A stretch of 64,000 nt of DNA from Maniola hyperantus (GCF_902806685.2 NC_048538.1:5766001-5830000), one strand, 5' to 3'; counted from the stretch's first letter, positions 21,501 through 36,500 are shown. Numbers and translations are program-made. Notes: generated by a model from the sequence alone, not told the origin.

Positions 21501-24500
21501 ACTACTAAAATTAACTCTTTATGTGAAGATACGGATGCACAAGAATTATTAGAAAAGTTTCCCGATGTTTGGCGAGATGAATTGGGTTCGTTTAATAAAT
21601 TTAAAGTCAAACTACAACTAAAAGATAATTCAGTTCCCAAATTTTTTAAACCGCGTACCGTACCTTTTGCCTTAAAAGATAAAGTCGAACAAGAGCTCGA
21701 CAGATTAGTTAGTTTAGGCATTTTAGTTCCAGTTAATTATTCTCAATATGCTACTCCAATAGTGCCTGTTCTGAAGGCAAACGGCCAAGTTAAAATTGCA
21801 GGCGATTTTTCTATAACTTTAAATAAGGATCTCTTAATCGAAAAATACCCTCTGCCCCGAATTGAAGAGGTTTTTGCAAAAATAGGAGGGGGTGAGCGAT
21901 ATAGCAAAATCGATCTAAAGAATGCGTATAACCAGTTTATTCTAGATAAATCTTCTCAGGAACTTACGACAATTAACACCCACAAAGGTCTTTTTAAATA
22001 TACTAGATTGGTATACGGGTTGGCCAACGCTCCTGCGATTTTTCAAAAGTCGATGGAAACCCTGCTCACAGGGATAGATGGAGTTAGCGTTTGGCTCGAC
22101 GATATATGCATTACTGGCCCCGATAGAAACTCCCATTTGCAAAGGCTAGGTGAAGTTTTAAAAAGATTATGTGACGCCGGCTTACGTTTAGAAAAGAGTA
22201 AATGCGAATTTTTTAAGAAAAACGTCAAGTATCTAGGTTATGTCATAAGTAAATCGGGCTTATCGACTTGTCCAGATAAAGTGAAAGCCATTATTAGCGC
22301 ACCGGAACCTAATAACATCACCGATGTTAAAAGATTTTTAGGCGTTGTGAATTATTATAGGAATTTTATTCCTAATGCGTCAGCTTTATTGTGTCCACTG
22401 CACGAATTATTACGTAACGATGTACCGTGGCAGTGGGGCTCGCGACAACGGAACGCCGTGGCGGCCGTGCGCCGGCACTTGGCGTCGGAGCGCGTGCTCG
22501 CGCACTTCGAGCCCGGAGCGCAGCTCGTGCTGGCGGTGGACGCCGGCCCCGACGGCCTCGGCGCCGTGTTGTCGCAGCGCGCCGACGACGGCAGCGAGCG
22601 ACCGTTGGCGTACGCATCGCGTTCGCTCGCCGCCAGTGAAAGGAATTACAGCCAAATTCAGAAGGAGGCGACTGCCATCATATTCGGTGTGAAACGTTTT
22701 CACCAATACTTATATGGTTGTAAAGAACCTTTTATTTTAAAAACCGACCATAGGCCTTTAGTGTCTATTTTTAATAGTAAGACGGGTATACCGGTGACGA
22801 CGGCGCTTAGATTACAGAGATATGCAATTATACTGTCGGCTTATAATTATACGGTTCAATACGTGTCTAGCGATAACAATAAGGTTGCCGACTATTTCTC
22901 GCGCGCGCCCTTAAAGTGCGACGGTGAATCTACCGATCATGATGATCTGGACGCTCACTATGCCCTAAAGTTTTTAGACGAAACGTCCGCGGCGACTACT
23001 ATTCGTGAAATAATACAGATGACGGAGCGCGATGCTACCTTGCAAACAGTTATTAAGTATATGAACCGAGGATGGCCTCGTAAAATAAGCTGTAAATCAA
23101 TTTTACCTTATTTTCGGTGCAAGTCGGATCTACAGTTCGAAAACGGATGCCTATTTAGGGGCCATAGAATCGTCATACCGTCCCTATTAAGGGAAAAGAT
23201 GTTGCGCGAGCTTCACAACTCTCATTTAGGCATTGTCAAATGTAAAAGCAATGCACGTCAGCGTATGTGGTGGCCTCAGATAGACGCACATATCGAGCGC
23301 TGGATCGGCTCGTGCGAGGCGTGTGTGCAAGCGCGCCCTGCGCCGCCGCGCGACCCCCCCGCGCCCTGGCCGCCCGCGGCTGGCCCCTGGCAGCGCATAC
23401 ACATAGATTACATGACCGTTGAGCAAAAAGTGTACCTGATTGTGGTCGATTCCTTTAGCAAATGGATTGAGTGTGTATATATGCATAGTGGCACGTCGAC
23501 AAAGGCTCTAATAGGGAAACTTAAAACGATTTTTTCCACACATGGTCTTCCAGAGGTATTGGTTTCCGATAATGACGTTAAAATAAACTCGAACGATTTT
23601 AAAACATTTTGTTTAAATAACGGCATTAAATACATGACGACACCCATATATCATCCGCCCAGTAACGGTCAAGCCGAGAACTCGGTAAGAACGTGCAAAA
23701 AAATGTTAAAATGTATTATAAAAGATAGTCCGTCAATACAGCAGACTCATGAATTGTTATTAGGATATTTATTTAATTATAGAAATACCGTGCACTGTAC
23801 TACGGGCCAGACACCGGCCAAGTTGATGTTTGGCAGAAATCTGCGGTCCCGTCTTGACTTGATTTTGCCGTCGAGTAGGATGGATCGTGGTTTCTGCCAA
23901 GCAACTAAAAGAACCTTTGACATTGGAGACGTTGTTTGGACTCGATGGTACAGTGCTCGGAAGGAGACATGGCAATTGGGGACCATACAAGCGAAGATAG
24001 GGAATAAAATGTATAGAATTTTAATTCACGACCTGGAAGTTTGCTGTATTAGACACGTAGATCAAATAATAAAATATACCGGTAAAGAAGATGTAAAGAA
24101 AGAGTCTTATCAGTTACCTTCTCCACCACCTTCAGCCGAGACCGCAATCGCCAGCCCCATTGATAATAATAATCAGTCCTTATTTCCCGCGAACACTCAA
24201 TGTACCGACGAGCTGGCGGTGGAAATAGAAACTGATAAAACTCAAGCAACAACGGCACCGGATGTCGAATGTGTGGCAGATGGCGGTGATGGGGAAGAAT
24301 GGGGCGATTGTGAGGACGGAGAGTGTGAGCGAGGGCTTGCGCAGTCGGAATCCGGGAGTGCGGCGGCAGCGTCGCAGGGTGGACCGTCACCCACGGTGGC
24401 TGACCCTGAGCAATCACCTCAACGTGAACTTAGCGCGAACGCGCCCGCGCCGTCACCCACACTCTCATGTCGAAGTAAGCGTAATAGAAAAAAAGTTGAC

Positions 24501-27500
24501 TATAGAAAATATTTTTAGTGCGGTTTATTTTGTTATTGATACTTAGCGATTAATTATTTGGGTACCTACTGTGTTTTAGTTTAAGATTATTATTGTTTGT
24601 CAGCAGGTTCCAAAAATTAAGTGTGGAGGAGTGATGTGTATTACACCTTTCATGTAGGTAGATCTCCAGTAATAAACGGACCGTCCGACCGAGCAGTTGT
24701 TTCATTGATCCATATCTATCACACTTACCTTAGATTAACTTATGGATACTATGTTTCTGCGGTTTCACAAATCAATAAACGAACTAATTCAAATGGATAT
24801 GACCTGTACAAGTTCATGTAACATTTATTTATACATACCTAAGCAGAAGGGCATGCTCACAAACAAATTGTACCTACACGCAACATACACAAAGAGATAG
24901 AAAGGTATTTGTGTGAGACATGGATGATCTTTTCGAAATTTTCGAAACCACAAGATTTATTAGAAAACTTTTAACAATAAACATACTATAAAAGTAAATA
25001 GGCTTTCGGTAAGTGATAAAAATCGTTAAAAAAAAGGTACCGTCAGAATCCTTACATCATCCCGAGTGTAGCTGTTTTATTGAAAAAATTCTATATAGCG
25101 ACTGTATCGAATGCTAATTTCATTATTTACTTTTCAGTTCGTTTTTGGCAGAGCAGTGTGTTTTTAATTTTTTAATTACGACTCTTGTTTCTCATCCGTG
25201 ATCCACACAATCAGCGTCATGCAAGCATACAGCACAGCGATAGCATTAATAGATAATTAGATACAGGGTCTTATTCGCTATGATATTGAAATCGTATCTT
25301 ACTCGAATCTGATGACTCCAAACTTTACAGTTCTTTTATATGAAGGATGTCAAAATTGTCCTTTTTTATTCAATTACAAGTCAGCCCTGGACTGGTGGTG
25401 GTGGTGGTGGTGGTGGTGGTCTCCTGGTGGTAAGGTAAGTGATCATGCAAAAACCCATACCTCTTATTGAACTTGGCGGCACGGCTTTGCCAGTAGTGTG
25501 GTAACTTATAGCTACAGCAGAAGCCTCTCACACTAGACCAGACCAGAGAAAATTTAGAAATTAATTAATAAATTTCCAAATTACTCCTGCCGGGAATCGA
25601 ACCCGGCACCTCCCACGACCACACAGATAGCGCTCACCACTCCGCAAGGGAAGTCATCAAAAACCTCACAAAATTCATTTCGATTCACAGTTACGATTTG
25701 AACGTCATCAAGGATTTAGGACCCAGGTTTAGTACCTACGAAGGTGCAAACTGAAGCGCAAAGCCATAAATGTACATTTACCTTCACCAAAATTTCGAAT
25801 ATGATTACTTTTGTCTGTAACAAATGTGACCACGTATTTTGGGAGCCGGAACTCGCGGCGCTGTTCCCCGGATATGCCGGACCACGGAGCCACCTCTCGC
25901 CAGACGAAACGCACGTCCTCCCTCGTATATTTATCTATAGGAACAACAGAACTTTGTTCATTCTTGTAAACCCTTAAAACTCTGCTCTGCGCATCTGCAA
26001 TTGCTTCAATGGAAATGATGGCTGCTCTCAGAGTTGCTAATTTTAATTGATGTAAATGATAGTCTTGATCAGCAATATATTGCCTGTAAAGTTTATCGTA
26101 TTCTCATTTCGTCAATTATTTCTTCGAGTTATAGGGCTCACCCCCAGATGTAGCTCCGGGCTGCCACCCCACCCGGTGACGCTGTAGTCCTAAGCAGTCC
26201 GAAATATCCTACATGATACCTATATGAGATCAACTCAATCGTTCAAGTAATTATTTGAATTGCTATTCAGCTACGGACCTGATTTCTGCCCTCTTCTTCT
26301 GAAAATTGAGAATTGTATAAAAGAACTATAATAAACTTAGTTTGGGTGACTCATGATTTTTTGTAATAACTGAGTGTTCGGGACTACAGTACCTAGATAC
26401 GTAGCCAGGACCAGTCTATCAGAGTTCGGACTTTATCCACTAGGTACTGAAACAGTTGCAGATGCATTGAGCACAGTCCGTGTTCATAGGGAAGCCACAG
26501 CTTTATAGCAACTTCACTGTTATAGGAACAGTCTTATGTTCAGTTGAAGTAATGAAATCAAACTATTTAATCTTTAAACATAAGTAAATATGACTGAGTA
26601 TAACGATATGGTATGACTTATAACGACTCATGATCAACGTTTTTGTTTGTAGTAGCTGCAAAGGCCCATGTTCTAGTAATGACCAGTTTCGTACCTGTGT
26701 TTTTACGCGGAGTGATTGCCGCATGACTATAATAATAATTATTGTCAACCGGTTAAAGATGAATGAGAAGCCAAAACACGGTAGGGAAGAAACAAAATTA
26801 AAAACATAAAAATTAAAAATATTTGAATTAATCTAGCTTCTGATGATGAAATCGATGGATGTGAAATGGAGAAATAAGTAGGTCTCAGTAGGTAAAGTTG
26901 ATTCATAAAAGCAATAAAGTTTTTAATTACTTCATAGACCGATGGGTGAGTCAATGATAGTGCAAAAGTGGCAATATTAACTTTTAATAACAATCTATTA
27001 TCAAGCGCTATTATGAAGTATATTAATCACTTAATATGTCGAAGATTGCAATGACGATAACTAGGTGTACGGTGCACCTAATGCTTAGCCTCGCACACAC
27101 TAAGCTGTGTGTTGTGTGGTCAGGGCAATTAATATTATTGTGTATTTATTGGATTTTGTGGAATATATAAATATAACATGCTCGAATATTCAAACTTTAA
27201 ACGCGATAACCATGACCTTTGAATAGTTTTATTTAGGTAATCCACATTTTCTTGCTTATTTAAGGCGAAGAAAACAAAAATATCGGCTACCTACTCTACC
27301 TTAAATTTAAGATAGCTTTGAATTGATTTCATTAGATAACTCATACAGGGCAAGATGGTTTTGTACTAGGTATGTTTCGTAAATATGTGGTTACTGATTG
27401 ATGAAGGTGGATGCATAGCGGGATCTTAGACCATAATAATATGCATTATTACTATTGAATACCTACTTATTAAGATTTCTTTTTGTAACCTGTCATTTGT

Positions 27501-30500
27501 GTTTCTGTGGTGCAATAAAGTATATACATACATACATACATACATTGAATTTCATGGAGTAAGTAAAACTTAAAATATGAATATTAGTTTTGGCAGTTTA
27601 TTTTAATGTTATACTTACGACTTTTTCTCGATGATGTTTTTGTATAGTTATAATTATGATAATATTGCTCAATATATATACCTACTTATAAGTAAATATT
27701 AAATATGGAGCAAGTTTATTTGAATATAAATTTTCAAGATAAAGAAATGTTGAAATCCACAGAATCCAACCCAATGTCAAGATTAAAAAGGTTCTTTCCA
27801 CAAAAAGTAAATAGGTATGTAGGTATGTAAGGATGTCGTCGAGATAATTGGGTACCTATTCATTAAAACGCACAACGTACAATGCCAATGAAAAAGTAGC
27901 TAATATTTTTATTCTCTACAAGGATGGTTATGAGTTTATGACTTATGAGTTTACTAGATGAATTCAAATTGGTACTGCGCTACATACAAGAAACATAAAA
28001 AATAGTTAATAATAAAGTGGATGCGTGTGCTTAGTAGGATGGACTCTGAGAATGTTGCTTTCTTTTTTATTAGTTTAAGCTAAGCTCTAATCAAACTCTG
28101 TGTACTTACAACTGCTAAAATCAATAGCGCAGTTTTGTACGTCTAGTGGATACAAGACGAAATCCATTTCACATTTTATTGTTATCGTGGCACTGAAATT
28201 TAAACACAGAGCGGGTAAGAATAAGTATAATTTTATGAATCTTTACTCGATTCTTGGTTTTTGTCTGATGTCTAGATTTGCGCAATTTTTTTTTGTGAGT
28301 CAATAAGGTAGGTAATAAAATAAATGTAGGTACATGTACAGCACGCGACAGGTCGAGATGGCAATCGGGGTATGAGGCGTGGGGACGCTCCGCACACCCG
28401 CACGTCACCCATGCTTGCCCGCACCGGGTTATCGTGGGGGCTGTGCTGGTGTGCGGCGTTCCCTCTCCGATTAAGTAGGTACATTTATACTAATAAATGT
28501 ACCTACTTATTAATTATTTCATTGAAATCAGATTATTTTTATCGATGTCTTAATATTTATTAGGCCCATTGTCTTTTTTACATTACACAATCACGAAACA
28601 AATCACTTTAAGTTATTAAGGAGCTGCCGAACAAAACGGTAGATTGCCGACCTAATTGCACGAAATAAAATTTTGCAGGAACAGCAATAATAAGTTTTTT
28701 TCTCTTCCTGCTAAATTTTGTTTTATTAAAGTTGTTAGAACTTTACTAAGTATAATTATTGTAACGTTTTGGTTGAAATCATTATCTCTGGGCTTAATTT
28801 TTCCATAGTTTTAGGCTGGTTTGTTTTGAAATGAGTTTAAGTTTGAATTCAGTTATCGAAATCATGAACCTTGGACTCAATTTCAGTACAGTTCAGCCCC
28901 CCGATTATGTAAGAAAACTGTTCCTATACAGTCCTTATTCTGAGGTTCCAATTCAACGTAATCGAAATCGGTAGCAAATTCTGCCTTTTGATTGGCTACG
29001 AAAAAATGTGAACAGCGAATTCAACCAATCAAGGGACAGATTTCGCTACAGATTATTATTACGATGAATACGTTTTTTTATACAATCGGGGTGCATATTT
29101 GCATTCAGTGAGACAGAAATGACAGAAAAAGTAGTGCAATTACAGCGTTCTGTTCGCCAGCTCCTATAATAATTATACTTTGCAGAACTTAGAAGCCAAT
29201 TACTAGAAATTGCTATACCTACCGCCTCTTTCAGGCCAATGCATTCTATTAGATTGCATCAGCATTATAGTCAAGCACAAACTCATAAAATAATAATCAA
29301 GCGGCCCGACTGCTCGTTTGCTTGCTATTAAATGCAAAAAAAATCTTAATCAAAGTAAGAATGTAAATTAAACGAACCCAATACTGACAGAGACGGTGTG
29401 GTTGACATAGAGTCTGAGCGACGCCATCTCTTGTAGCACGGAAAGTATCTTCATTGTTTGGAGCTGCCATATGTACAGGTCGGGCATCCAGATGAGTTGA
29501 CGGAACTCCCAAGGCAGGTCAATGTATGACTTGTTGAAAGGCACATTCAGTCTCAAGTCTTCCCATGATACTTGGAGGAAAACATCAAGGGTGATCTCCT
29601 TGGACAAAAAATGCTACAATTATTCCAGCTGCTATCTTAAATCTTATTAGAATTTCTATTGCACCTACCTATTAATTCATTGATAGTATCAACCGTGTTG
29701 ACCATGGTATTCGTAACAATGCTCGCTTGCTTGCGGATATCTATGAATACAGATTTTTGATTTTTTTCCCGTTTATCCGAGACGCGGTAATTAAATAAAA
29801 TTATTTTAAAAAAATCCAGCTGTCCCTGTCCTGTTTTAGTACCTAGATATAGTGAAGTAAAGACGTTATTAAAAATTATCCCATTGAGGATAAAGTCTGT
29901 TCACTAACCCGCTAAACCCGCAGGCGCATTTATTATTTTGCTTTTATTATAATATTACTAGATGATGCCCGCGACTTCGTCCGCGTGGATTTAGATTTTT
30001 TGAAATCCCGTGGGAACCCTTTAATTTTCCGGGATAAAAAGTAGCCTATGTCCTTCCCCGGGATATAAGCTAACTATTTACCAAATTTCATCAAAATCGG
30101 ATGAACGGTTGGGCCGTGAAAAGCTAGCAGACAGACAGACAGACACACTTCCGCATTTATAATATTAGTATGGATTTTTCACTGTGTTTGTTAAATAAAT
30201 GTTTTCTATTCTAAGAGTAAAATAGAATTTATTATGCTATATTATCCTTATGTTTATATATAAATAAAAATAAATAATTAACACTAGTTGGGTAGCGACA
30301 CTATGTTAGTGAACAGACTTTACACCTGAACAGTGTCAAGTTTTCTCCATTCGCGAACTCCGGGTAATATCCGACCAAATACATGAAACGATGCGTAAAA
30401 ACCGTGTAGGTATACTCTTCTCTCATCTGTGCTCGTCACCGTGGGCCGGGCTTCTGTGACGGGTTCCGGGGACTGGCTTCATCCAATTTACAATTTTACT

Positions 30501-33500
30501 CTTATCCTCGTCACGGGGATACCGCCAACGGGAACAGTGGGCTTAACCGTTTTTTGTTAAGATTGATAGATAGGTATCCTTTAAAGCTCCTTAGGACAAC
30601 CAAATGAATCTACCACGGGTTCAGAAAGTTTTTTTCTACAGAAAAGAATCAGGATACCTACTTTAAAAAAATATATAAATAGTTACCTCTCTATTTTCGT
30701 CAACTCCAGACACTCGTTTCACGTTAATCCCAATGTAAACTGTTGTGTTTTTATCTGCAAAAGTGAAATTACAATTACTTAGACCTTGTATTTTGTGCTT
30801 CATTAATGGGTTATAAACTGTTGCATAGGTTGTAGGGATTATCAGTGGCTTGGCGGCGCCCCTTGGAGATATCACCGATACGCCCGTCTTTACATTATCT
30901 ACCCCAGCTCGTTCCACTATAATAAAATTATAACGAGCTACCTACTTCATGAATAATGGGATTTTAAAAAAAACGTGCGAGCCAGACTCGTGCACCGAGG
31001 GTTCCATACTACTTACAGTAATTTTTCTTCGACATTTTGCACCATAAATCAAATCAAAAACTATTATGCATAAAAATAAATAAAAATCAGTTTTAGAATG
31101 TACCTACAGATAAAAAGCCCTTTCATATGATACCGCTCTTGATATAATAATATTACTTTGAAAATACTAATTACTAGATGATGCCCGCGACTTCGTCCGC
31201 GTGGAATTAGGTTTTTCAAAAATCCCGTGGAACTCTTTGATTTTCCGGGGTAAAAAGTAGCCTATGTCACTCTCCAGGTCTTTAACTAGATACCCATGCA
31301 AAAAATCACGTCAATTCGTTGCACCTTTGCGACGTGATTGAAGGACAAACCAACAAACCAACAAACCAACAAACAAACACACTCTCGCAATTATAATAAG
31401 GGTTAAACTGATTTGTTAATGAACACAATTAATTTTTTTTTGTGATGTAGGTAAGTACAAATTCACGATTTTCGGATTTTTCCCCTTACGTGTGCTATAA
31501 GGCCTACCTAGTACCTACCTGCTAAACATGATTCTATAGGTCAACGGGAAGTACCCTATAGGTTTCTTGACAGACACGATACACAGACAGACAGACAGAC
31601 ATACAAACAGACAGTCAACAAAGTGATCCTTGTAAGGGTTCCTTTTTTCTTTTTGAGGTACGGAACCCTAATAATGATGTACGATTTCAATGTGTAATAC
31701 TTTTTTTTAATTTATAGACCAGCTCTCGGCTGCAATCAGACCTGCTGATAATTAGTATAAAGGTCTATGTACAGTTTGAAATAGAGCGCAATTGCCTAAA
31801 GATGCTTATTCACTCTTGACTTGAAGGTAAGTATCTAAATTAAGGGTGGAGGAGAAAACTACTGCGGAAGGGTCTTTATCGTAACGGTTTGAATTAGAAA
31901 CGAGGAAGCTAATCGCTTCGCACGTGTCCGTGGAATTTCGTACATACGTTGCACTTTGACGATGCCTTTCGAGTTGCGGTACGATAGTAGAAAGGTGAAG
32001 GAGAAACTAGGTCAAACAGTTCTTGGGCACACTCTCCGAAATATATCCTATAGAATCTTGTCATCATTGAAAAGACAACAGTAGTAACCTATTCAATGTT
32101 TTCTATTCCACTGCTATTTAGTACACGCGAGATTTGCTTATCACTGAGGAGTAGGTAGGTGGATGGAAGACAACCTCCTAATTCGGAGATCTTCATCAGA
32201 TCTTTACTTAATTAAATTCGGCTTGTGACTATTTTCAGGGTCTACTAATATAAAAATTACCAGATTATACTGGACGAACAGAAGGACTAAAAGACGAAGA
32301 CGAAGGTTTTGTTTTTGGTACACAACTCTAAATTATACCTGTCGTCTTGAAAGCCTTCATTCACCCTTTATTTTTCGTCGGTCAAAAGCGCAAAACGTTT
32401 TAAAACGTCATGACTGGGAAGAAAACGTCTTTCGAGTCCTTGACTGGTACTGGTAAATTGGTAGACAGCAGTTTATTGCAGTTAAAAGCTAGCCGGAAAA
32501 CGAAATGCCTCTTCGTGATAACAGACAGTATTTCCATTGGACAATCGATAAGTTTATTCTTGTATTGAAAGTTTATTTATTATTTCGCGTTTGTTACGCG
32601 ATCCACTAGTACCATTTTGGGCACAAATGGCGAATCCAATGATATGTACTTCAACTACTACCATAGTAGGTACCTACGTTTTATTTAATCAACATTTCTT
32701 TACTGTGTTCCTGCCAAACAATATTGAAACAGCTAAAAATAACGAAAAGGCTATAAACCATTTATCATCAGAGGATCTCCGATTATTTTGACCACATTGC
32801 CAGAAGGGACTCCTTACTTCTTGAAAAGATTTTGATTATTAGCAAAGTGGACGCAAAGAGACCTCGGGGACGTAGCCCGATGCTTTGGTCTGGTAAAAGC
32901 ACCACTCTCGATAGAATGCGACCATCTCGCGAAGGCATGCATGTCGAAAAGAACTGAGAGATCAGACGGCTGAGGTAATCAGGAAAACGACGCAGATAGA
33001 GAGAGAGAGAGAGTTATTAATTCTTTAAATACTTTTGTGGAAGTATTTAAGGAAGTACTACTACATACAGTAGTAGTTGGTGGTGTTATTTGTCTTTAAA
33101 TACTTCTGCGATTGTATCGAAGGAAGAAAATTTTCACACATTTATATTTTCTTTGATGGAGTATTGGATGGCGAGTGGTGGTATGAAGAGTAGGTAACGT
33201 GTTTAAGCACCTGACTTATTGCTTATTTCGGATGAATATAAATGGGCTAGAGACTATAATTTCAAGCTCCTACACGACTTGTCACGTCAACATAAAATTA
33301 TCGCTTGAATAATGACTGGCCAAACGTCGGTCAAGCGGGTCGTGGCTTTTCGCTTAATCATCTCCGGCTTTAAGTGGATAGCTGTCTACTTTAGCTGCAT
33401 CATCACCTGCGGCGAAAAATGAAAAGCTAAATATAAACGATATATAAATAGCTCTGCTTGCTTAAACAATGGGTGCTGCTACGCCATACCCTACCCTATA

Positions 33501-36500
33501 CCCCTGACCTTTATGGTATCCAGTCTAGTTGGTACACAGGGATTTTGCGTGCTATAGGATTTGGCAGGATATTTCCCAAACAAGCAATTTTTACTGTAAG
33601 TTTATTTTAAATGGTTATTTATCCTTGATATTAATCATGCAGAGAGAGAGTAGGTACGAACTCAAAAGGAGGTCATTCAACTCTTCATTATAAACAACTT
33701 TTACTATGGAATCAAACTGCAAAAAGGTCCGTAGGTAGCATTGATATAGGTAGAAATATTCTTTGTCGAATGATATTCATCTTAGTTTTAGTGGTTTTGG
33801 TATGAAACAGCTTTTTTTAAAGATTCAAGGACTGCCCTCTATAACTTATTATAGTTCAGAATTCAGATATTTATTGTGATCTTTCTGTTTCAGTTGATAA
33901 GGACTTTTAAGATTTAATGAAAAATTCTACATACCGGGTGGAATGTTTCTACTGTAGTTGGTTGGCAGTTGATATGCATCTTGGTCCATGTACAGGATCT
34001 GGCTGAAAAAAACGTTAAAAAATTTAAATATCAATTGTCTTCCATTCAATTTTACAAAACAAGTGTTTGACAAGTGTAAACATTGTGTTATCCTTTTCTG
34101 CAGGGATCATTGTGAAAAGGATGTCACTAATGTTAGAACTAAACTACATTTGTTTGGAGCACGCTACGAATGAACTCCTATTAAAAGATCTGTCTGAAGA
34201 ACCGAATTAGCACCATTACAGATACTTATAATAAGTATCTGTAATGGTGCTAATTCGGTTGTATAATGTAGTGTACTATGTAGCTAAAATGTATACAGAA
34301 GCACGGCCTTCATAAGCCCGTTCAAAACATCGAAATCCCATAACTTAAGCACAGTAGGTATATCCCACAGCCTGTGATCGAAATAACTTATTCAGAAATC
34401 ATAGATGTCACGATAGACAAGAGGCAGTTCCATTGTAGCTATTTACTACTCATTTACCTTTATTTACAGACCGTTTGGCGATGTAGCTATTTACTTCTGT
34501 AACTTTGAACATCACTGTAAAGATCACTTGTTAGTTGTTACGACTTTACGAGATGAAACGCGGCGGTTGTTTGTTTTGTGTTCATTTGTTATGGCTTCTA
34601 ACGACTAAGCATAGTTATTTTCTCACAAGCTCTGTTTTTTTATTTATACTTAATCGCCAAAGAGTTAAAAGGTTTACTTTGGTCGATAGAGATCGTAATG
34701 GGGACGCGGGCGATTTTTTAATGCATTCATGCCATAAGGTCTGCATAAAAGGAATCATTGTCATTGATCGATTATTAAATACTAGCTTATGCTCGCGACT
34801 TCGTCCGCGTGGACTACACAAATTTGAAACCCCTATTTCACTCCCTTGAATTTTCAAAAATCCTTTCTTAGCGAATGTCAACGTCATATTAATAACTACC
34901 AGAATGAAATTATTTTAACTGTCATGGTTTTAAAGTTTATGCCAACCAAAGCATTATTTTATTTATTAAACAATTTAAAACGACATAAATGAAGGACCTT
35001 CAATGTAATCCATTTAGCGAAGAATCTATTGAAGGGAAAGAAAATATTAGTTTGATATTTTATTTATTTTTATTTTATTTATTCAGATTCAGATACAAGT
35101 TCGCCCTTGACTGCAATCTTACTTAGTGGTAAGTGATGATGCAATAGATGAAAGCGGGCTAACCTGGAAGGGGGTATCTCTGGCTTAAATGTTATAAATC
35201 GTCAGCTTAGCTGGTTATTAGTAGACAGGATGATTGTACTCAGTGAACCATGCATGCGTGGGCGTATTTCGCTATATATAAGAATAATGTTGTTAGCTAA
35301 TAGTAATAGGTATTGTACAATATTATAGCCTTAGTTCTAAGTCACTTAAGTCCGCTTTCCATGTTTTGTTTGAGATATTGTAAAACTGTTTCAACTTAAA
35401 AACCCCGCCTTTTCAGATATAGGATATATCTTTCTGATCCCTGACTCGATTGTTATCAGTACGAGAATAACTACTAATTAGTAACTATTCTTCATACTTA
35501 CCTATATTCAAAACACAATATTTTTTTCAGTCATTGCGATGCACAAAGGTTACTTAAGTATAACCTTCTGCGAACCTACGGTAGGTGTTGCATTCAGCCA
35601 GTCAAGTGCAGTTGGGATTAAGAAACGACAATCCTGTTAAAACTGTGACGCACGCGTAACGTTGAAGCCTGAAGGAACTAAAGCCGATCGGAGTACGCCA
35701 GTTATTGTTTACAATGTACTAGCTGATGCCCATGACTTCGTCCAATTTAGGTCTTTAAAACTCCGTGGAAACTCTTTGATCCAAGTCTTTAACTAAATCC
35801 ATGAAAAAAATCACGACGATCCTGACAGATAGACTTTCGCATTTATAATATTCGTAGGGATGGATTTAGCGTCTGAATCCGAGAAAATCATCTCATCAGT
35901 CCCATTTCAATTCTCCCCATTATTTCCATAAACCTTTTTTTCCATAAACCTAAGCATAATTTAATAATATTATTTTCTTTAATCATTCTAGGTCATCGTG
36001 CACGTGCAGCATTTAATTCAAATTAGAAAACATATTCATGTTCACCGCGGGTTATTTGGCTCACAAGCATTACTACACGACATCCAGTGTTTAAGCTTTT
36101 GACAAAGAAAATATTAAGCTTTGTTTTTATTTGACTTTGTAAATTCTTCGAGTCATGTAAGGTTGCGATTATGCAGAGAAAGACAAACCTTCTATATTTT
36201 ATTTAAAGTTATAGTAGCATGTTGATAATTTTAGTTAGTAGCATGAGCAATGTGATTAACAATATTTTAATATCTTTTTTTCGAGTTTAATGTCCTGATT
36301 CTGTTTTAATACATAAATTAGCAAATTTGAAAAACCCAGCCACTTAATAAAGTAAAATGTCATTAGTCGGCTGGCTGTTAGGTATAATCTTCGTTCATGG
36401 CTGCCTTTAGAGCAAACATAGGTATACTTCGACTATACGGCCATTATAATCATTTCTTCCACGTATTATAAGTACCTACAAAACCAACTCCTTTAGCGAT

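Larger units (their letters stand above)
20169..24721 (+). mobile_element. Intact Mag-type Ty3/Gypsy LTR retrotransposon
   Basis: This 4553-bp element is bounded by two identical 90-bp LTRs and a 5-bp target duplication (CACTT). It contains a single uninterrupted Gag-Pol frame. Very short LTRs, two zinc knuckles and no envelope gene fit the Mag lineage, first described in Bombyx. Identical LTRs mean recent integration. It sits antisense in a receptor intron (18838-25781), so its AATAAA signals face away from the host transcript. Confidence 0.93.

Noticed and set aside
22372..22706. Several overlapping frames inside the retrotransposon
   Set aside because: They are shadows of the Gag-Pol frame in its GC-rich RNase H part.
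25744..25977. Plus-strand frame of 77 residues
   Set aside because: It is antisense to the receptor exon at 25782-25934, which fits the Cys-loop receptor fold and splices in phase.
26461..26500. Minus-strand FPMN-like Cys-loop candidate
   Set aside because: Its frame hits a stop just upstream and has no matching first cysteine. The true Cys-loop exon is at 28110-28192, with correct phases on both sides.
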